Shown here: one piece after another, positions 1 through 11,754 of the stretch | Layout: each line of letters begins with the position of its first letter | Position numbering within the stretch: position 1 is the first letter of the stretch | Source of the DNA: Biscogniauxia marginata | Taxonomy: Eukaryota; Ascomycota; Sordariomycetes; Xylariales; Xylariaceae | DNA: 64,000 nt | Assembly (NCBI GenBank): GCA_022695795.1 | Contig: MU404142.1 | Location: 62,001 to 126,000, forward strand | Reading direction: 5' to 3' | Program-made: the position numbers and the translations under genes | Notes under the pieces: model-generated | What the model was told of the DNA's origin: nothing | What the model saw: only the letters and a program-made list of their open reading frames with translations | The model's database searches: none

Positions 1-3000
1 TGCTTCTGAGCTCTTGCTCTTCAACCAGAGAACGCGGTACAGGTCCTGACCGGTCGTATTGTCCAACGCGTACCCAAAGACCTCTACCTTCTGCATGAGC
101 GTGAGGTTGTCATAGTCTGGTGCCATTTGTAACATGATACGATGCTCAATGTTAAGGAGGATCTTCCGGCTCTCACGGTATTCTCGAATGAGCACATGGA
201 GGGTATCACTGTTCGGCACCCAGCCGAGTAAACCAGAGTTCTGACTGAGTGGAATGGCCGGGTACCGCTGGATGCCAAGATGCCGTTTATAGCATTCCGA
301 GTCGTTCGCGAGCAGGGTGTTACAGAGACCGAAGAGCTGCATGACACGCTCGTCCTGACGAATATCTTCGTGGCCCTTTAGCAAGAAAGCATACGAATTG
401 CCGTCGCTCCCGTTCGTGTTCAACTTTCTGGGCCGCTGCTTGGAATTGATAACACTAAATGTGGTTTCGAAGGAGAGGATTCGCACGACCGGCGCACCGC
501 TACGATACGTACCAGGCACGGCCAGGTCCAGATTCTTGCACTGGAGAAGCTTAGGAGAACAGTAAGCTAGTTCGAGTGAGGTCATCTGAGGAAGCTGTCT
601 TCCAATACGACGGAATACCTGGTAGTACAGATCCCAAGCTTGGTTAAGATCGCTGACGTCGTGGCTCGATTCGTACTGGCGACACCACTCCCGTGCTTCC
701 GTGAGATCTCGACCAAACGTCTGTGCAAAGCTGATTTCGCGTAGCGTCTCTGGGCCTCTCTCGAGCTGCTCGTGCAGTGGCCCCAGTGTGGCAAACATGC
801 CCTCGATGTTGTGGTCTCCGAACCAGAGTCGAGATGCCTCCTCGAGTCCTTCGTGCCACTGTTCGTGCCAGAGAACCGCGACACGAATGAGCTCGTGACT
901 AACAATGTCTGCCTGCTCGACAAGTTTGGCGCTGTGCGCTCGCATGCTGTCCATGATCAGCGCCGCCGACTTCGATCTTCTAGAGCTCTGGCCGGACTTC
1001 ATAGCGACCGTGAGCGGGTAGACTAAGGCCTGGGGGTGACTTCGCCCCACGTCGGCGAGAAGATTGTGGATCGATGTTCGGACTCGCGTATTGGGCTGGT
1101 TGATTCGTGCGATAAGTTGCGGGATGACTTCGAGCCACGTATCGACACTAACGGTTCCGAAGCCTTGGCTGACCGCTGTACTGACCTCACCGCTACCCCC
1201 GTGGGCAAACCAGAGGGTAAGTAGACGGAGGGTGTCCTGGAGTGAACTACCCGAAGACAAGGCAATAGACTTAAAGAAGCCCGTTATAGCAGGCACGACA
1301 TGATTGACAACCACGGCCGAGTCCGGTCTCGGGACGGCTCTATCGCCCGCAGACGTGATGGCCTGGACGATCTCAAAGTTGGCCAAAGCCCAGGCGTGCC
1401 ACGCCTTATACCACTTAGGATTGTACTGGGTGGCTTTTAAATAAGACGACAAGATGTCCTGTACATTGTGATGTTGCCAGTCGCTCTTGTTAAGAGCGAC
1501 CTGCCACTCACCTTGTCGCAGGAAACACTTTGCCAGGAGGACCGTCTGGTCTTGTATGGCCTTATGAGCTCTCGGATTGGCGAGATTCGTGTCGATAGCG
1601 CCGTGGAAACCGTAGTCGCCCAGCGAGTCGCCGCCGTTTGGTACTACCTGCATCGAAGCTTTTGCTACTTCGAGTCCCTGGGCCGTGTCGGCGGTAAATT
1701 TGCGGAGGCAATACAAGGTCTTCTCCGCGTGGCCAGTGTGCCGCATATTTGCCTGTTGACCATACTCCCAGTAGAATTTCAAGACGGCGTACACGACCTG
1801 AGGGGGAATTCTTGGTACTGAAGCTTGCCGTGGCTGGCCATTCTGACTCCAGTAAGGTATTATTGCATCAAGGGAATGATCAGTACCGATGAGCTGCTTG
1901 AGGGATTTCTCAGCTAGACCCATCCGTCCAGATTTACGGCACAGATTGGCGAACTTGATCCACATGTGCATGTTTTCTGCTGGAGTGATGACCAAAGCAC
2001 GGAGCCTTAACATGCGCTGCCACACCTCTACGTTCCGCTGGCATCCCTTCAGCCGCATCTCCCAAGTACGACGCATCGTAGCCTTCTTCTTCTCGTCCGT
2101 TTGCTTGTAGACGATGAGCTCCTCTAATTCCGCAAGCATCTGGACGCGGACGACAACTTGATACGCACGGTTATAGGACTCGCTGACGAGAGCACTGAGC
2201 TCGGTGTCGAGACCCTCCCGCGTCTGTTGAATACAAGCGGCGGCCTCCCGGAATTGATTGCGATGTAGGGCGAGGATAGCCCCGAAGAATGAGCGGTCCG
2301 GAGAATACCGCTTCATCGACTGAAGGTAGTTGTCCATGGAATCCCATTTGCCTAGGCCCCAAGCAGCTGCAGTGGCCAAACCCGCGATACGCCTCTGGAC
2401 CTCTGGCGCTGAGTTCGCCCAAGTATTACTAGTCAGGCTGGCGAGCGCGTCCCACTCCCCGAGTGCGTGCAAACATCGCATTTTACCCATCACGATATCA
2501 ATTGGCGGGGCCTGGTCTGCAGGAATCTCCTGTTCCCTCTTGTTGTAAAAGGCGAGTGCCTCTTCCCAGCGTTCTAACTTCTCGAACCACGTCTCCCTTA
2601 GCTGGATGCCATCCTTGTATAATTGTGCCTTGCGGAGAATGCCGATGGCAGCATCGTACTGTTGGAGCTGGTTGTTAATAACAATAAGGGCCTCGACTGC
2701 CGGTCCGCTTTGGTCTTGTAGGAACTCCAGCTCCTTGTAATGAAGAGCCTTCGCGTATGCATGGCAGCGAGCAGCCTCCCTCCCAAGGACCCTGATGTCG
2801 ATCGGTAGAGCTTTGTCATCATGCTCCATAAACTCGGCAAGGTTGAGAAGAAGACCGAGCAGATCAGGGGGGACGTTCTCGGATCTTATCGCATTTTCGA
2901 TATTCTGGATCAACTCGTCTTGGAACTGTTCATACAGTTCGCTCCAGCACGAGACGAAGGCAGAATTGAATAGTTCGCGAGCAAGAGGGAGATACACGCT

Positions 3001-6000
3001 GGCTAGTATAGCACAAGCCCGTAAGGCGTGGTTTGGGGATTCCGTCAAAAGCGTTGTGCTGAACCGCCGCAGCCATTCCTGCCAATCCTCCTTCGTAGAC
3101 TTGCCTTTCGTATCCCACGCAGCTTTTAGGTGTATCGCATTCATCTCAAGCTTCTTCGTAGCGAGCTCGGCAAAAGCAGGTTCGTCTGGCTGGTCGATGA
3201 ACCGTGCCTCCGAACTTAAATCCTGCGGCAGTACTTCACCTTTCTGTAGCTTACTGACAAGAAGATCGTAGTTTTGGTGTTGGATCTGGTTAGCCTGTAG
3301 GACCTTGTTTACGGTGCCGATGAAATGCAGATAGTCCTTGCCGAGCTGCTGAATGAGTGCACACAGCGTGTCAAGCGCTGCCACCCGCAATGCAGACTCT
3401 CCACTAGCGAGAACTCTAGCCAGCGGGTGGATAATCTTTGCGGCGTAGTCGTTGAGGTTCACCTGACGCGAGATCTTACCGATTGTTTCGATCGCTGACT
3501 TCCGCAGGAAAGTTGGCTGACCCTGTTTCTCAAATGTACGGACAATGACGGGGATGATGAGATGCATGTACTCCTCGCTGCTCGACCCGAAGACCAGGAA
3601 CGCATGCAGAACCCTCTCCGAAGGAATCCTCTTCGTCGTTGAGTCCTTCTCCAAGATACCAAGCATCAAGGGCAATAAGCCAGCCAGGTAAATTTTGAAT
3701 TCGCCCTCCAGTGATCTCGAGATGGCTTCTATTAGCGACAATAGCGTTGTCTGAAGAGATGATGATTTGTGCCAAAAGTGTTGGATCAACTCCACTAGTT
3801 CTGGTAGGTAAGTTCTGATGTGCTGTCTCACGATGGTGACTAGTGTGGCCAATTGGTTGAAGTACGATTCCAGACGGTTGCTAGCCGCATCCTGAATGAC
3901 CTTCACAAAAGCCGGGATGATACGGTCCAAAAACGAGACGCAGTCGAGTCCGAGTGTGCGAAAGATGTTCATAATAGCCTCGATGACGGCAGCATGGTGT
4001 TGGGCAAGAGAGTTGTCCTGCAATATGTTCAACAGTGAGTTAATGACAACAGTGGGGTAGTATTCTTTATTAGAGGGCGTGAGACCCGTCATCATGAGGG
4101 ATATGTCGGTTACGCGGTTGCTTTCGACGCGACGTTTTGCGTCGGGAGAGCGCTCTTCGACTTGCTGTTTGTCACGCTTGTCAGCTTTCTTGTTCTTATT
4201 ATTCTCATTTTGTTTTATCTTCTCAGTTTTCTTGTTGTACTCAATATCGGGTCTGTTGATCCCGGGGCTTTCTTCAAGATCAGCAGCATCCGACTCGTAG
4301 TCCGAGTCATATAGAGGATTGCCTTTTGTCCTTGTAGGTATTCCCCATCCAGGCCCGTCCTTAATACGCCAAGAAAATTCGTTGTGGGGGTTGTGTACCT
4401 GATGCCTATAGGGATCCAAAGCACCCAAGATGCCCATCAGCTTGATTGTCTCCTGGCGCAGGGGCCCACGTTGCGGTTCAGCTCTAATTATATTCTGTAG
4501 CAATTCCAGGAGCTGGGGATATTCGAGGTAGGGGTCGATAACGTAGCCAGAATTGCTAGCCAGCTGACCGAGAGTGTGCAGAGCGGCTTCTCGCTTAGAG
4601 ATAGAGCTCTGATCCTGTAACGCGGAAATAATGATGGGCATCAGCTGGTCTTTGTACGGGAGCATATCCTCGCCGCCAACTGTCGCAAGCTCGCCAATTG
4701 CTTTGAGAATAGTTGAAGCCACGGCCGGATTCTTGTCGTCGGCTTTCGGGAGGAGCACCGATATCATGGGCTCGACGTATGGCTTGATTAGTCCCTGGGC
4801 ATTCTGTACAAGAAGGCTGAGGAGCTTCGCGCTCTCTTCCTTGTTGCGAGCAACGTCTGAAAACTCAAGCTCGGTGAGCATCTGTATCAGTGTTTTCCGC
4901 AGTGACGGAATGACATAAGCGGGATTATACCGTGCTAGACGGCCTATAATTGAAATGGCTACTTCTCTGATGGCAAACACCTCGTCATTCAGTGCGAAGA
5001 ACAGGGTGCGGATGTTTTCTGCTTTCGCAAGATGAGGATCGAAACGTTCGTCTAAGGCGGCGAGGACGGTTCGTCGTATGTTAGGTTGCGGATCCGAGAC
5101 ACCTACTGTCAGTAACTTCTCAATAACATCGCCAACGACTTGTAAGGCGTGATAGCTCGTCTGGTTGACAATGGGATCTCGCACGTAGAGCTGGCAGCAA
5201 GTCAAGGCGGCCGCTTCTCTAATTTCGGGATCGTCATCTTCGACATATTTGATGGCAACATCGCGAACGAACTCATTGAGGACGTGGCCTCCAATGTATG
5301 TTAGTGGAATGCCATCTTCACTGCGGGTGTCATAGTATCGAGCATATTCAGGGAAGAGTACAACGTGGAGCAAGTGGCGCGAAAGAAACCACTGGCGTTG
5401 CTCGAGAGTCATGACATGGGGTTTGGAATGCCATTTACCTGAAAAATCGAAGCTTCCCAACGTGTTTAGGGCCAGCTTCACCTCCGCCTTCCGGTGCTCG
5501 TACACCTGCGGGTCTTTGGCATCCTTGGGGATGATGGGGACGGACGTGAGAGTATTTGGTACGGGAGCTCCAAGGGGTTTGAATGGTTCTCCACACAAGA
5601 CTTTGCTGAGCATATCGAGCAGTCTCTCCTGTATCGTTGCCTTAACAGGAGGGATGTAGAAGGCCATATCCACCAGGGCCTGGGTCAACTTCGGCGTGAG
5701 TTCGCATGCGAAAATAGGGTCAAGCAAAGCCTCCATATATTTGCTCAGAGTTTGGCCAACTGCGACGGCGAGCCTGCTGATACAGTCGAACACGGGATCT
5801 ACAGACCCACGCTTTCGCGACTGAACACTGAGGCCCTCCCGAACATATATCAAGACGCCATCGAGGTAGGGTGCGATAGCGCTCTTGACCGAATTGGCGA
5901 TGTTCCCGATAGCCAGGAAAGCATCGTTTCGCTCTTTCTCCTTTTTAAGCATGCTGGAAAGATAGAGCATGAATTTGTGAAGAGAAGTATGGGCAAAATC

Positions 6001-7075
6001 TGCCGGTGAATAATTAGCAAGGTCGGGGATGAGCATGACCACTGTCTTGCGGATGGTAGCGTCGCGATGGTCTTTGTGGCGGTAGACAATTTCACAAGCC
6101 TCCTGGTAGTATTCCTGCATAAACATGCCGCCTTGCTCCAGTAGCTCCTTGAGCACAAGCAGCGACGCGTGAATATACTCGACCGTGTTAGCCTTGAGGC
6201 CGTTCAGTGTCTCGTTGTACATCTTGGTCATCCACGCCTGTTTCATCTCCTGATCCCGCTCCCGAATGATTCGGAAGCAGGCACTCACCGTCTCGCCGGA
6301 GGTCGCACGAATGAGCTGCCGAAGGTCCCGGAGACCAACCCATATCAAGTCGAAGATGAGGCCGACATAGGCATACATGAGGGTAGGGGCGTTGCGTGCC
6401 AACTCGCGCAGGACAAGGACAGCACTATATCTCTTCTCCTCGACTCGTTCGGACTGCAGCCACTCGAGGGCGGTCTTGACCTCGGACTCGACCAGCTCAG
6501 AAATCAGCGAACCGCCTGGCCGGCATAATTTGCCCAGCGCTATGGCGGCAGCCTGCATAGGTACGATGTCTTTGCCTCTCAGGATAGTTTTCAGGTTCGC
6601 GGTGAAGCGAGTGTATTTGGCGGTGACGTCGACGCCCTCGAAGTCGACGAGAGCGTCGAGAGCATAGACTCCGCCCAGACGTTCGGAGGCATCATTGCCA
6701 TGGAGCATCAAGTTGGTTATTTTATTGTTCACAGAATTGTAGAATAGGGTGAATTGTTCTGGCTGGAAGTCTATGTAGAGCGTATGATCAGCCGCTGAAG
6801 GTTCCGAAGCTCTGTCGTCTCGTGATGGATTGAAGGTGAAGAACAGATATGCGCACCTCTATAGCAGACTGCAACCAGATCCCTCAGCTGTACGGCCGCC
6901 CGCTTTCGTACCTCATCTCCAGCCCTGTTGTCGAGTCGCAGAGGTCAGCACAAGCCCGCGATAGATGTATATACAGAGATCCAGCGGTGCTTGGAGGGGA
7001 GCATGAATACCTCGACTTGAGGTCCCTCGTGATGGAGTCGAGAGCCTCGAGGGCCAGTTGCTGCTGTTGCGCCAT
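1..7075 (-). CDS. tor: TOR serine/threonine kinase (PIKK family), 3' end beyond the window
   Basis: TOR is the catalytic core of TORC1 and TORC2 and couples nutrient supply to growth. The ATG is at 7075 (MAQQQQLALEAL). Exons are 7011-7075, 6857-6924 and 6770 to the left edge; the two 86-nt introns (6925-7010, 6771-6856) have GT..AG ends and CTGAC/CTGAT branch points. About 2300 codons are visible. In order: HEAT repeats to about residue 1350; a FAT region opening with EFMEHDDKALPI; the FRB domain near residues 1990-2090 (LWHEQWHEGLEEASRLWFG); and the kinase N-lobe with KGHEDIRQDERVMQLFGL. The window ends after LYRVLWLKSKSSEA, so the catalytic loop, DFG and FATC lie outside. The FRB serine (EEAS, codon 832-834), which rapamycin-FKBP12 needs, is present, so rapamycin sensitivity is predicted. 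Odd: a 78-codon charged segment at 4165-4398, listed separately. TRRAP/Tra1 was excluded by the FRB and kinase motifs. Confidence 0.96.
4165..4398 (-). other. Candidate 234-nt stop-free, frame-keeping intron (or in-frame insert) in TOR
   Basis: The TOR frame reads LGALDPYRHQ, then 78 codons rich in Asp/Glu/Lys/Asn, then QVEERSPDAKRRVESN and the conserved DISLMMTGLTPSNKEYYP. From memory of other fungal TORs, DPYRHQ is followed directly by a QVEE-like stretch, so the segment looks extra. Its ends fit an intron: GTACAC at the 5' side, and GCTGACA about 15 nt before a CAG acceptor at the 3' side. The length is a multiple of three with no stop, so spliced and unspliced forms would both encode TOR. 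Against an intron: it is about three times longer than the other introns, the donor is weak, and parts (DSDYESDAADLEESPG) look like ordinary acidic coding sequence. Confidence 0.5.
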
Positions 7076-7913
7076 GGCAGGCAACAGAGACGGGTGTTTG
7101 TGTGGCTCTGGGCTCCCTCAGCTGCGTCCAACAGCTCCAAGAGACAGGCTACAACTGCATAAGGGTGTAAAGGGTAACTTGCGATGCTGGATCGCAAGAG
7201 GCTTAGAGGGTAGAGCCGTGGTGTCTGTGCAGCAGGCGTAAAACAGAGGGTAAAGGAGAAGGTAAAATAAGAATAAAAATGAGTTTTGTCGGTGGATGTT
7301 CAGCTCGCTGCCCTGCATGGACAAAGGCAAGTTGTCGAGGCAGAGCTGCTGTCACCAGATGGAAGAAGCGCGGGAGAGAATTCACAGCTTGGCTTTACTG
7401 CTGCAGCTGCAGTTACAAGTAAGTTACTTACAATAATGCGGCAGGACGCGGCAGGAGAAAGGTACCTAGCTACAAGAGCCAACATGGCACAGCCGATTGG
7501 TCCATCTTGGTCCGAGACCCTGTCATGTCCAATAGAAATTGGATCCATCTTCCCAACACCACCCCCTAAAGTGGGATAATTCCTTAGCTGCAGCCTTGAA
7601 GTTGGTGTCCTTTTAGCGCATTTCTTCAGTGGACAGCTTTATCTTATCAGCACCCACATATCGATTGATCAACCTCTTTATTGGCAACTTACCTGGTAAG
7701 AGGTAGGTACCTATCAATTCCCTTTCATCATCGCCAACTTCTAAGGTCGCTACCTCCATTGAATCCTTTTTACAAAATAAACAAAATACCTCCTAGTCAC
7801 TACTAGACATTATTCCGTGTCATACATCGCCCCACACTTTCACACCTCTTCTTACCGATATATCAAAAACTCCTCCTGCGACCAACCAACATCTCTGATA
7901 CCTTCCATCCATC
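7076..7913. promoter_or_regulatory. Divergent promoter region between TOR and Rtf2
   Basis: An 838-bp spacer between two divergent housekeeping genes must hold both promoters and 5' UTRs. Three CCAAT-box cores lie close together: ATTGG at 7496-7500, CCAAT at 7529-7533 and ATTGG at 7538-7542. They are possible sites for the HAP/CBC complex (inference). One copy of the dispersed TAGGTACCTA palindrome is at 7704-7713. The last 150 bp before the Rtf2 ATG are CT-rich, as usual for fungal leaders. No gene is seen here. Confidence 0.6.
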
Positions 7914-8807
7914 ATGGGTAATGACGGCGGCTCCATCCCTAAGCGCCGCGAGCTCGTCAAGGAAGCTGCCCGCCAACCCACTACCTCCGAGTTAAAGGCC
8001 ACCGCCCTCGAATCCCTGACCCACGCCTGGACGACCTGCCCGCTATCTTCCGAGCCGCTCGACCCTCATAACACCGTCTCCGACTGGCGCGGGCGTCTCT
8101 ACAACTACGAGTCCGTCCTGCGGTGCCTCATGCCGACCTCCGAAGCCCCCGTGCCCGAGCTGCAGGAGGCCGGGTTCGCGCGCACGGGGATAAAAAGCCT
8201 GAAGGATGTCGTGAAGCTGAAGGTCATGCTGCGCGCGGCCACGGACAACGGCGAAGGGAAAGTAAAGAAGAACGGCAGCGGCAGCGGAGGGGAGTTCTGG
8301 GCCTGTCCCGTCAGCATGAAAGAGCTAGGCGCCGCCACGAGGGCTGTGTACGTAGTTCCCTGCGGACATGTATTTGCTGAGGTGGCTATGCGCGAGATGG
8401 CCGAGACGGAGAAGCAGTGCCCCGAGTGCAGCGAGACGTTCGAGGCGCGCGACGTAGTGCCCATACTACCTACCGACGAAGCCGACGTAGAGAAGTGCAC
8501 GAAGCGGATCGAGGAGCTGACGGCGCTAGGCTTAACACACAGTCTAAAGAAGGACAAAGGCGCCGGCAAGAAGAAGCGCAAGGTTGAGGATACCACGGCG
8601 AAGGAGAACGGCGCAAATGGCGGAGATAAGAAGTTGAAGAAAGACAAGGACGGTGGGGGTGCTAAAGCCACCAAGAACGATATCTCGAGTCGCATTAACA
8701 ACACCATGACTGCCTCCCTGACCGCCAAGGTTCTAGCGGAGCAAGAGGAACTGAATAAGCGGAGGAAGATGGTGGATGGATACAAGAGGAGCGAGACTGT
8801 AAGATAA
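7914..8807 (+). CDS. rtf2: Rtf2 family protein (replication termination factor 2)
   Basis: Intronless, 297 aa. It begins MGNDGGSIPKRRELVK, the family's hallmark N-terminus. Two zinc-finger-like modules follow: a degenerate one around TCPLSSEPLDPHNTVSDWRG and LYNYESVLRCLM (residues 40-72), and a RING-like C2HC core, FWACPVSM ... VPCGHVF ... CPECSETF (about residues 123-175). The C-terminal third is Lys-rich and disordered, with a likely nuclear signal (GKKKRKVE). In fission yeast, Rtf2 acts at stalled forks at the RTS1 barrier and in splicing; in animals RTF2 sits on replisomes and is removed by proteasome shuttles. A nuclear replication/RNA role here is inferred by family. It is transcribed away from TOR, and the start is fixed by the conserved N-terminus. 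Confidence 0.93.
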   Translation: MGNDGGSIPKRRELVKEAARQPTTSELKATALESLTHAWTTCPLSSEPLDPHNTVSDWRGRLYNYESVLRCLMPTSEAPVPELQEAGFARTGIKSLKDVVKLKVMLRAATDNGEGKVKKNGSGSGGEFWACPVSMKELGAATRAVYVVPCGHVFAEVAMREMAETEKQCPECSETFEARDVVPILPTDEADVEKCTKRIEELTALGLTHSLKKDKGAGKKKRKVEDTTAKENGANGGDKKLKKDKDGGGAKATKNDISSRINNTMTASLTAKVLAEQEELNKRRKMVDGYKRSETVR

Positions 8808-9049
8808 CAAGAAGGGCGGACATGCAACTGACATGACAGGAAGAATGAATGATCTATATAGCAGCAAATAATACCACAGGCACACTAGAGCATTAATTAG
8901 ATGAAGTGATAGGTCCACGTCGCATCGTACATATGTGATATCGTCAGCCCTCTATTTGCGCTATTTCCTTCTAGGAACGTAGTCGCCAGGTAAGGAATAC
9001 ATATTATGAACAGCTCTTCATCACGTCTAATCACTCCCATCGTTACTTA

Positions 9050-10970
9050 TCATAACTCGTCCTTGGCATAGCCAGGCTCGGCGACCTCGTCGCAGGCAGC
9101 TGGTGTGCCGACCTCCATCTTGTAGACACATTTCTCCAGTTCGCTCACTCGCCACAACTCCTCCGTCTCAGCACAGCCGAGCCAGACGTCTGTCTTCCGG
9201 TTCGGCCCGTTCCAGCAGTGCTGACCGTTCTCGTATCGCAGCACCATGCGTCTTCCCCGGCCGAGACCCTTGCCGTCGTGGCGCTCCTCCTCGTCGGCCT
9301 CGTCGAAGTCGATGCGCTCAAACTTACCCATGCTAGTGCTACCGCCGCCCTTCTTGCTCTTCTGGCTAGTCCTCTCCAGCCAGCACAGCTCGTACTTATA
9401 TTCGCCCGACTCGGTCGACACGCACTTGCCTTTGAGATATCGGAAGATGTCGTCGACACCATAGTCCTTCTCAAGATCACTCTTCTCCCCGTCCAGTGTC
9501 CGTTGCTTAGACTTGATGTCGTTAGCTACCGCATCATGCGCTTCGCGGGCGGCCTTGACCAGCCGAGATTCTCCCATGCCGGAATTGGTATCGGCCAAGA
9601 CTCCATTCTCGATAAGCCAGACCCGGAGGTTGATGATCTTAGAGTGCAGGAATTCCTTGAGGGGAGCAGGGAGGTAAGCTTCAAAACTGTACACTATTGC
9701 AAGGTAAGGTTAGTGACAACGCATTTTCTTGATGCCTGCTTGGACCAGAGAACATACGGATATCTGTATCAGTGCCCTCGTCGGCATCCTCAAACTCCTT
9801 AAAGTTGATGCCAGCGCTCTCGCTATCCTCCTTCATAACTTCGAGGATGTCGTCCTCGTTGAGCTCTGCCTTGGTCTCGTCGGCCTTCTTAGCTGCATAG
9901 TCCTCCCAAGTCCGGACAGCCTTCTTAACACCCTCGTCGTTGAAATTCGGGTTGTATTCCTCCTTGAAGGCAGCCAGGATGCCCTCAAGCTCGGCCACTC
10001 TGTCTCGAAGTTGATGGCGCTCTCCCACCACTCTGCTAAGCGTGTCCCGGAGCTCGTTGATTCTCGTCTTGGCCAGTCCAGCTAGCACGCCGAGCTTACC
10101 GGGTCCTTCACTCTTAACTACCTTGCCACGCTCCAACTGCTCGACTTCCTCGAGTTTGGCCTGCAGCTCGTTACGCTTTACTTCCAGCCCCTTAATCTCC
10201 TCCTCAAGGCTAGTAATCTTAGCCTCGACACGCCGCCTGAGCTCTTTGGACTCCTTGACCATTGTCCTCCGGCGTTTGTTGGCCCGTTCGAGGTTCTCTT
10301 TCCGCTCCTTGTCGACCCGACGCCATTCCTTGCCGATCTCCACACACTTGTTCTCACATTTGACCCCGCCGACGTTCCCATACTCTTCGGTGCCATCGCA
10401 GCATAGATCGTAGTCGCAAACGCCATCATTTACATACATGAAGGGAACGTAGGCGCCAATGTGTCCTTTGTTTTCACACCAGAAGCCAGGAAGGGCATTG
10501 GTGGTGTTTGTCGACCCGGACTGCGAGGCAGGTAGGGGCTGTGCGGGTGAAATATGGTCGAGAAGGGCGCACGCGGCCGTACCAGGTTCATCAGAGCCAT
10601 CGGGGCAGTCACACGTGTTGTCGTTGACCTGAGAAGACGAGATGGTTACCGAAGGGTGGCCTATACAGCTGAATTTATCCTTAGTTTCGTAGAACTTGAC
10701 GACTAGAAAGACCCAATTGGTTAGCATTGGTGGACAAGATGCAGGGAAATCCCAGGTGAACGACACATTGGCACTCGGTCTTGCCATCTAGAGGCGATGG
10801 TGATGAATGCTGGTGGTGAACGATGGTGGTGGTGGGGGGTCGATAGGAACAGCTAGAACAGCACGGGGGGACCAACATTCTGGACCAACACCTCTCGGTA
10901 ACGATCCGGCTGTAGCAATCCCATTCCGGGCTACGATGCCCATGAGCACCAAAGCCTGAGATTGCCGCAT
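9050..10970 (-). CDS. Glucosidase II beta subunit (PRKCSH/GTB1-like), ER lumen
   Basis: This is the non-catalytic partner of ER glucosidase II, which trims glucoses from N-glycans in the calnexin cycle. Exons are 10877-10970, 9758-10702 and 9050-9693, giving 560 aa. The introns are 174 nt (donor GTTGGT, branch GCTAAC) and 64 nt (branch CACTAACC). The first joins RGVGPE-F-VKFYETKDKF, a conserved junction, which supports the start at 10970. Visible parts: a weak hydrophobic leader; LDL-receptor-like Cys modules (CDCPDGSDEPGT, CDYDLCCDGTEEYG); a long coiled coil, about residues 155-310; an acidic stretch; and a C-terminal MRH lectin domain (ENGQHCWNGPNRK, then CVYKMEVGTPAAC). The protein ends in KDEL, the ER-retrieval signal. 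The leader has Arg and Asn inside its hydrophobic stretch, unusual for a signal peptide, so the first residues are less certain. Confidence 0.95.
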
Positions 10971-11744
10971 TATTATTTTGTTTAATTCGGTGTGGGTGGT
11001 GAACAGAAGAGTGAGGTGCTCTTGGGTGAGAGAGCGGACAAGTGGCTGTAGTAAGTATCAATTGCAGTTCAAGTACTTGACACGAAACGCTGGAAGCTCC
11101 CCCCTGTCTCTCTGTTCAAGCCCCACTTGTCGAGCTCCAGCCACAGAAGCTCTACCTTGGATCCATAGGTAGGTAGGTACCTAACCTTACCTATGTACCT
11201 ACCTAGGTAGGTACTAAGTACTATGGGCCACTTAAATTCAAATAGGTACTCGTTCTATTAGCTTAGGTGTAGGTACCTTCTAAAGCCCTACCCGTAGGTA
11301 GTGCGATGAGCAACAGCATTCGGTTTCCCAAAATGTATGAGTTACACTAGCTGCTTTAACGTTCTTTTCTATGTACCCTGGCGTCGTCTAATCATATCGA
11401 AGTACCAGGTAGTCAATATATGACTTACAAGTTTAGTTAGACGCTTGGCTACCTACAACAAATGTCTTATAGCATCTTACCCAAACGAGGATATGTAAAA
11501 ATTCAAACGAGATTTCCCAAAATTACACATTTAATATTTACCTAGGTACTTAGTGTGGGGTTTAAGAACTCATGGTTTTCGGAGTATTCGGACAGAGGGA
11601 AACAGGAGCGCTGTTCGTGCCGTACCTAGGTATCGTTTTGGGTTGTTGAAGGCTAGTAAGGATGAAGCAACAGCTACATCTAAAAATAAAGGTACGTTAT
11701 AGAAAATGAAAGGGAGGAAGACAAAGCAGAAAGTGAGAAGTGCG
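10971..11744. other. Spacer upstream of glucosidase II beta; clustered AGGTACCT-type motifs
   Basis: No gene seen. Between 11161 and 11215 AGGTA/TACCT words are packed into imperfect nested palindromes, including an exact TAGGTACCTA at 11174-11183. Further partial copies lie near 11265, 11537 and 11626. Part of this spacer must carry the promoter of the minus-strand gene that starts at 10970. Confidence 0.55.
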
Positions 11745-11749
11745 AAAAA
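11745..11749 (-). terminator. Pol III terminator of tRNA-Val
   Basis: Five T residues on the minus strand begin about 5 nt after the tRNA 3' end. This is the normal RNA polymerase III stop signal. Confidence 0.7.
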
Positions 11750-11754
11750 GGTAT

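Noticed and set aside
1..7075. Reading the large minus-strand gene as TRRAP/Tra1
   Set aside because: Also HEAT/FAT/PIKK, but here the FRB domain with EEASRLWFG and the active-type KGHEDIRQDERVMQLF are specific to TOR.
7683..7702. CTTACCTGGTAAG-like string resembling the 5' end of U1 snRNA
   Set aside because: Only about ten bases match, with no Sm site or stem-loops downstream. It is better explained as promoter sequence.
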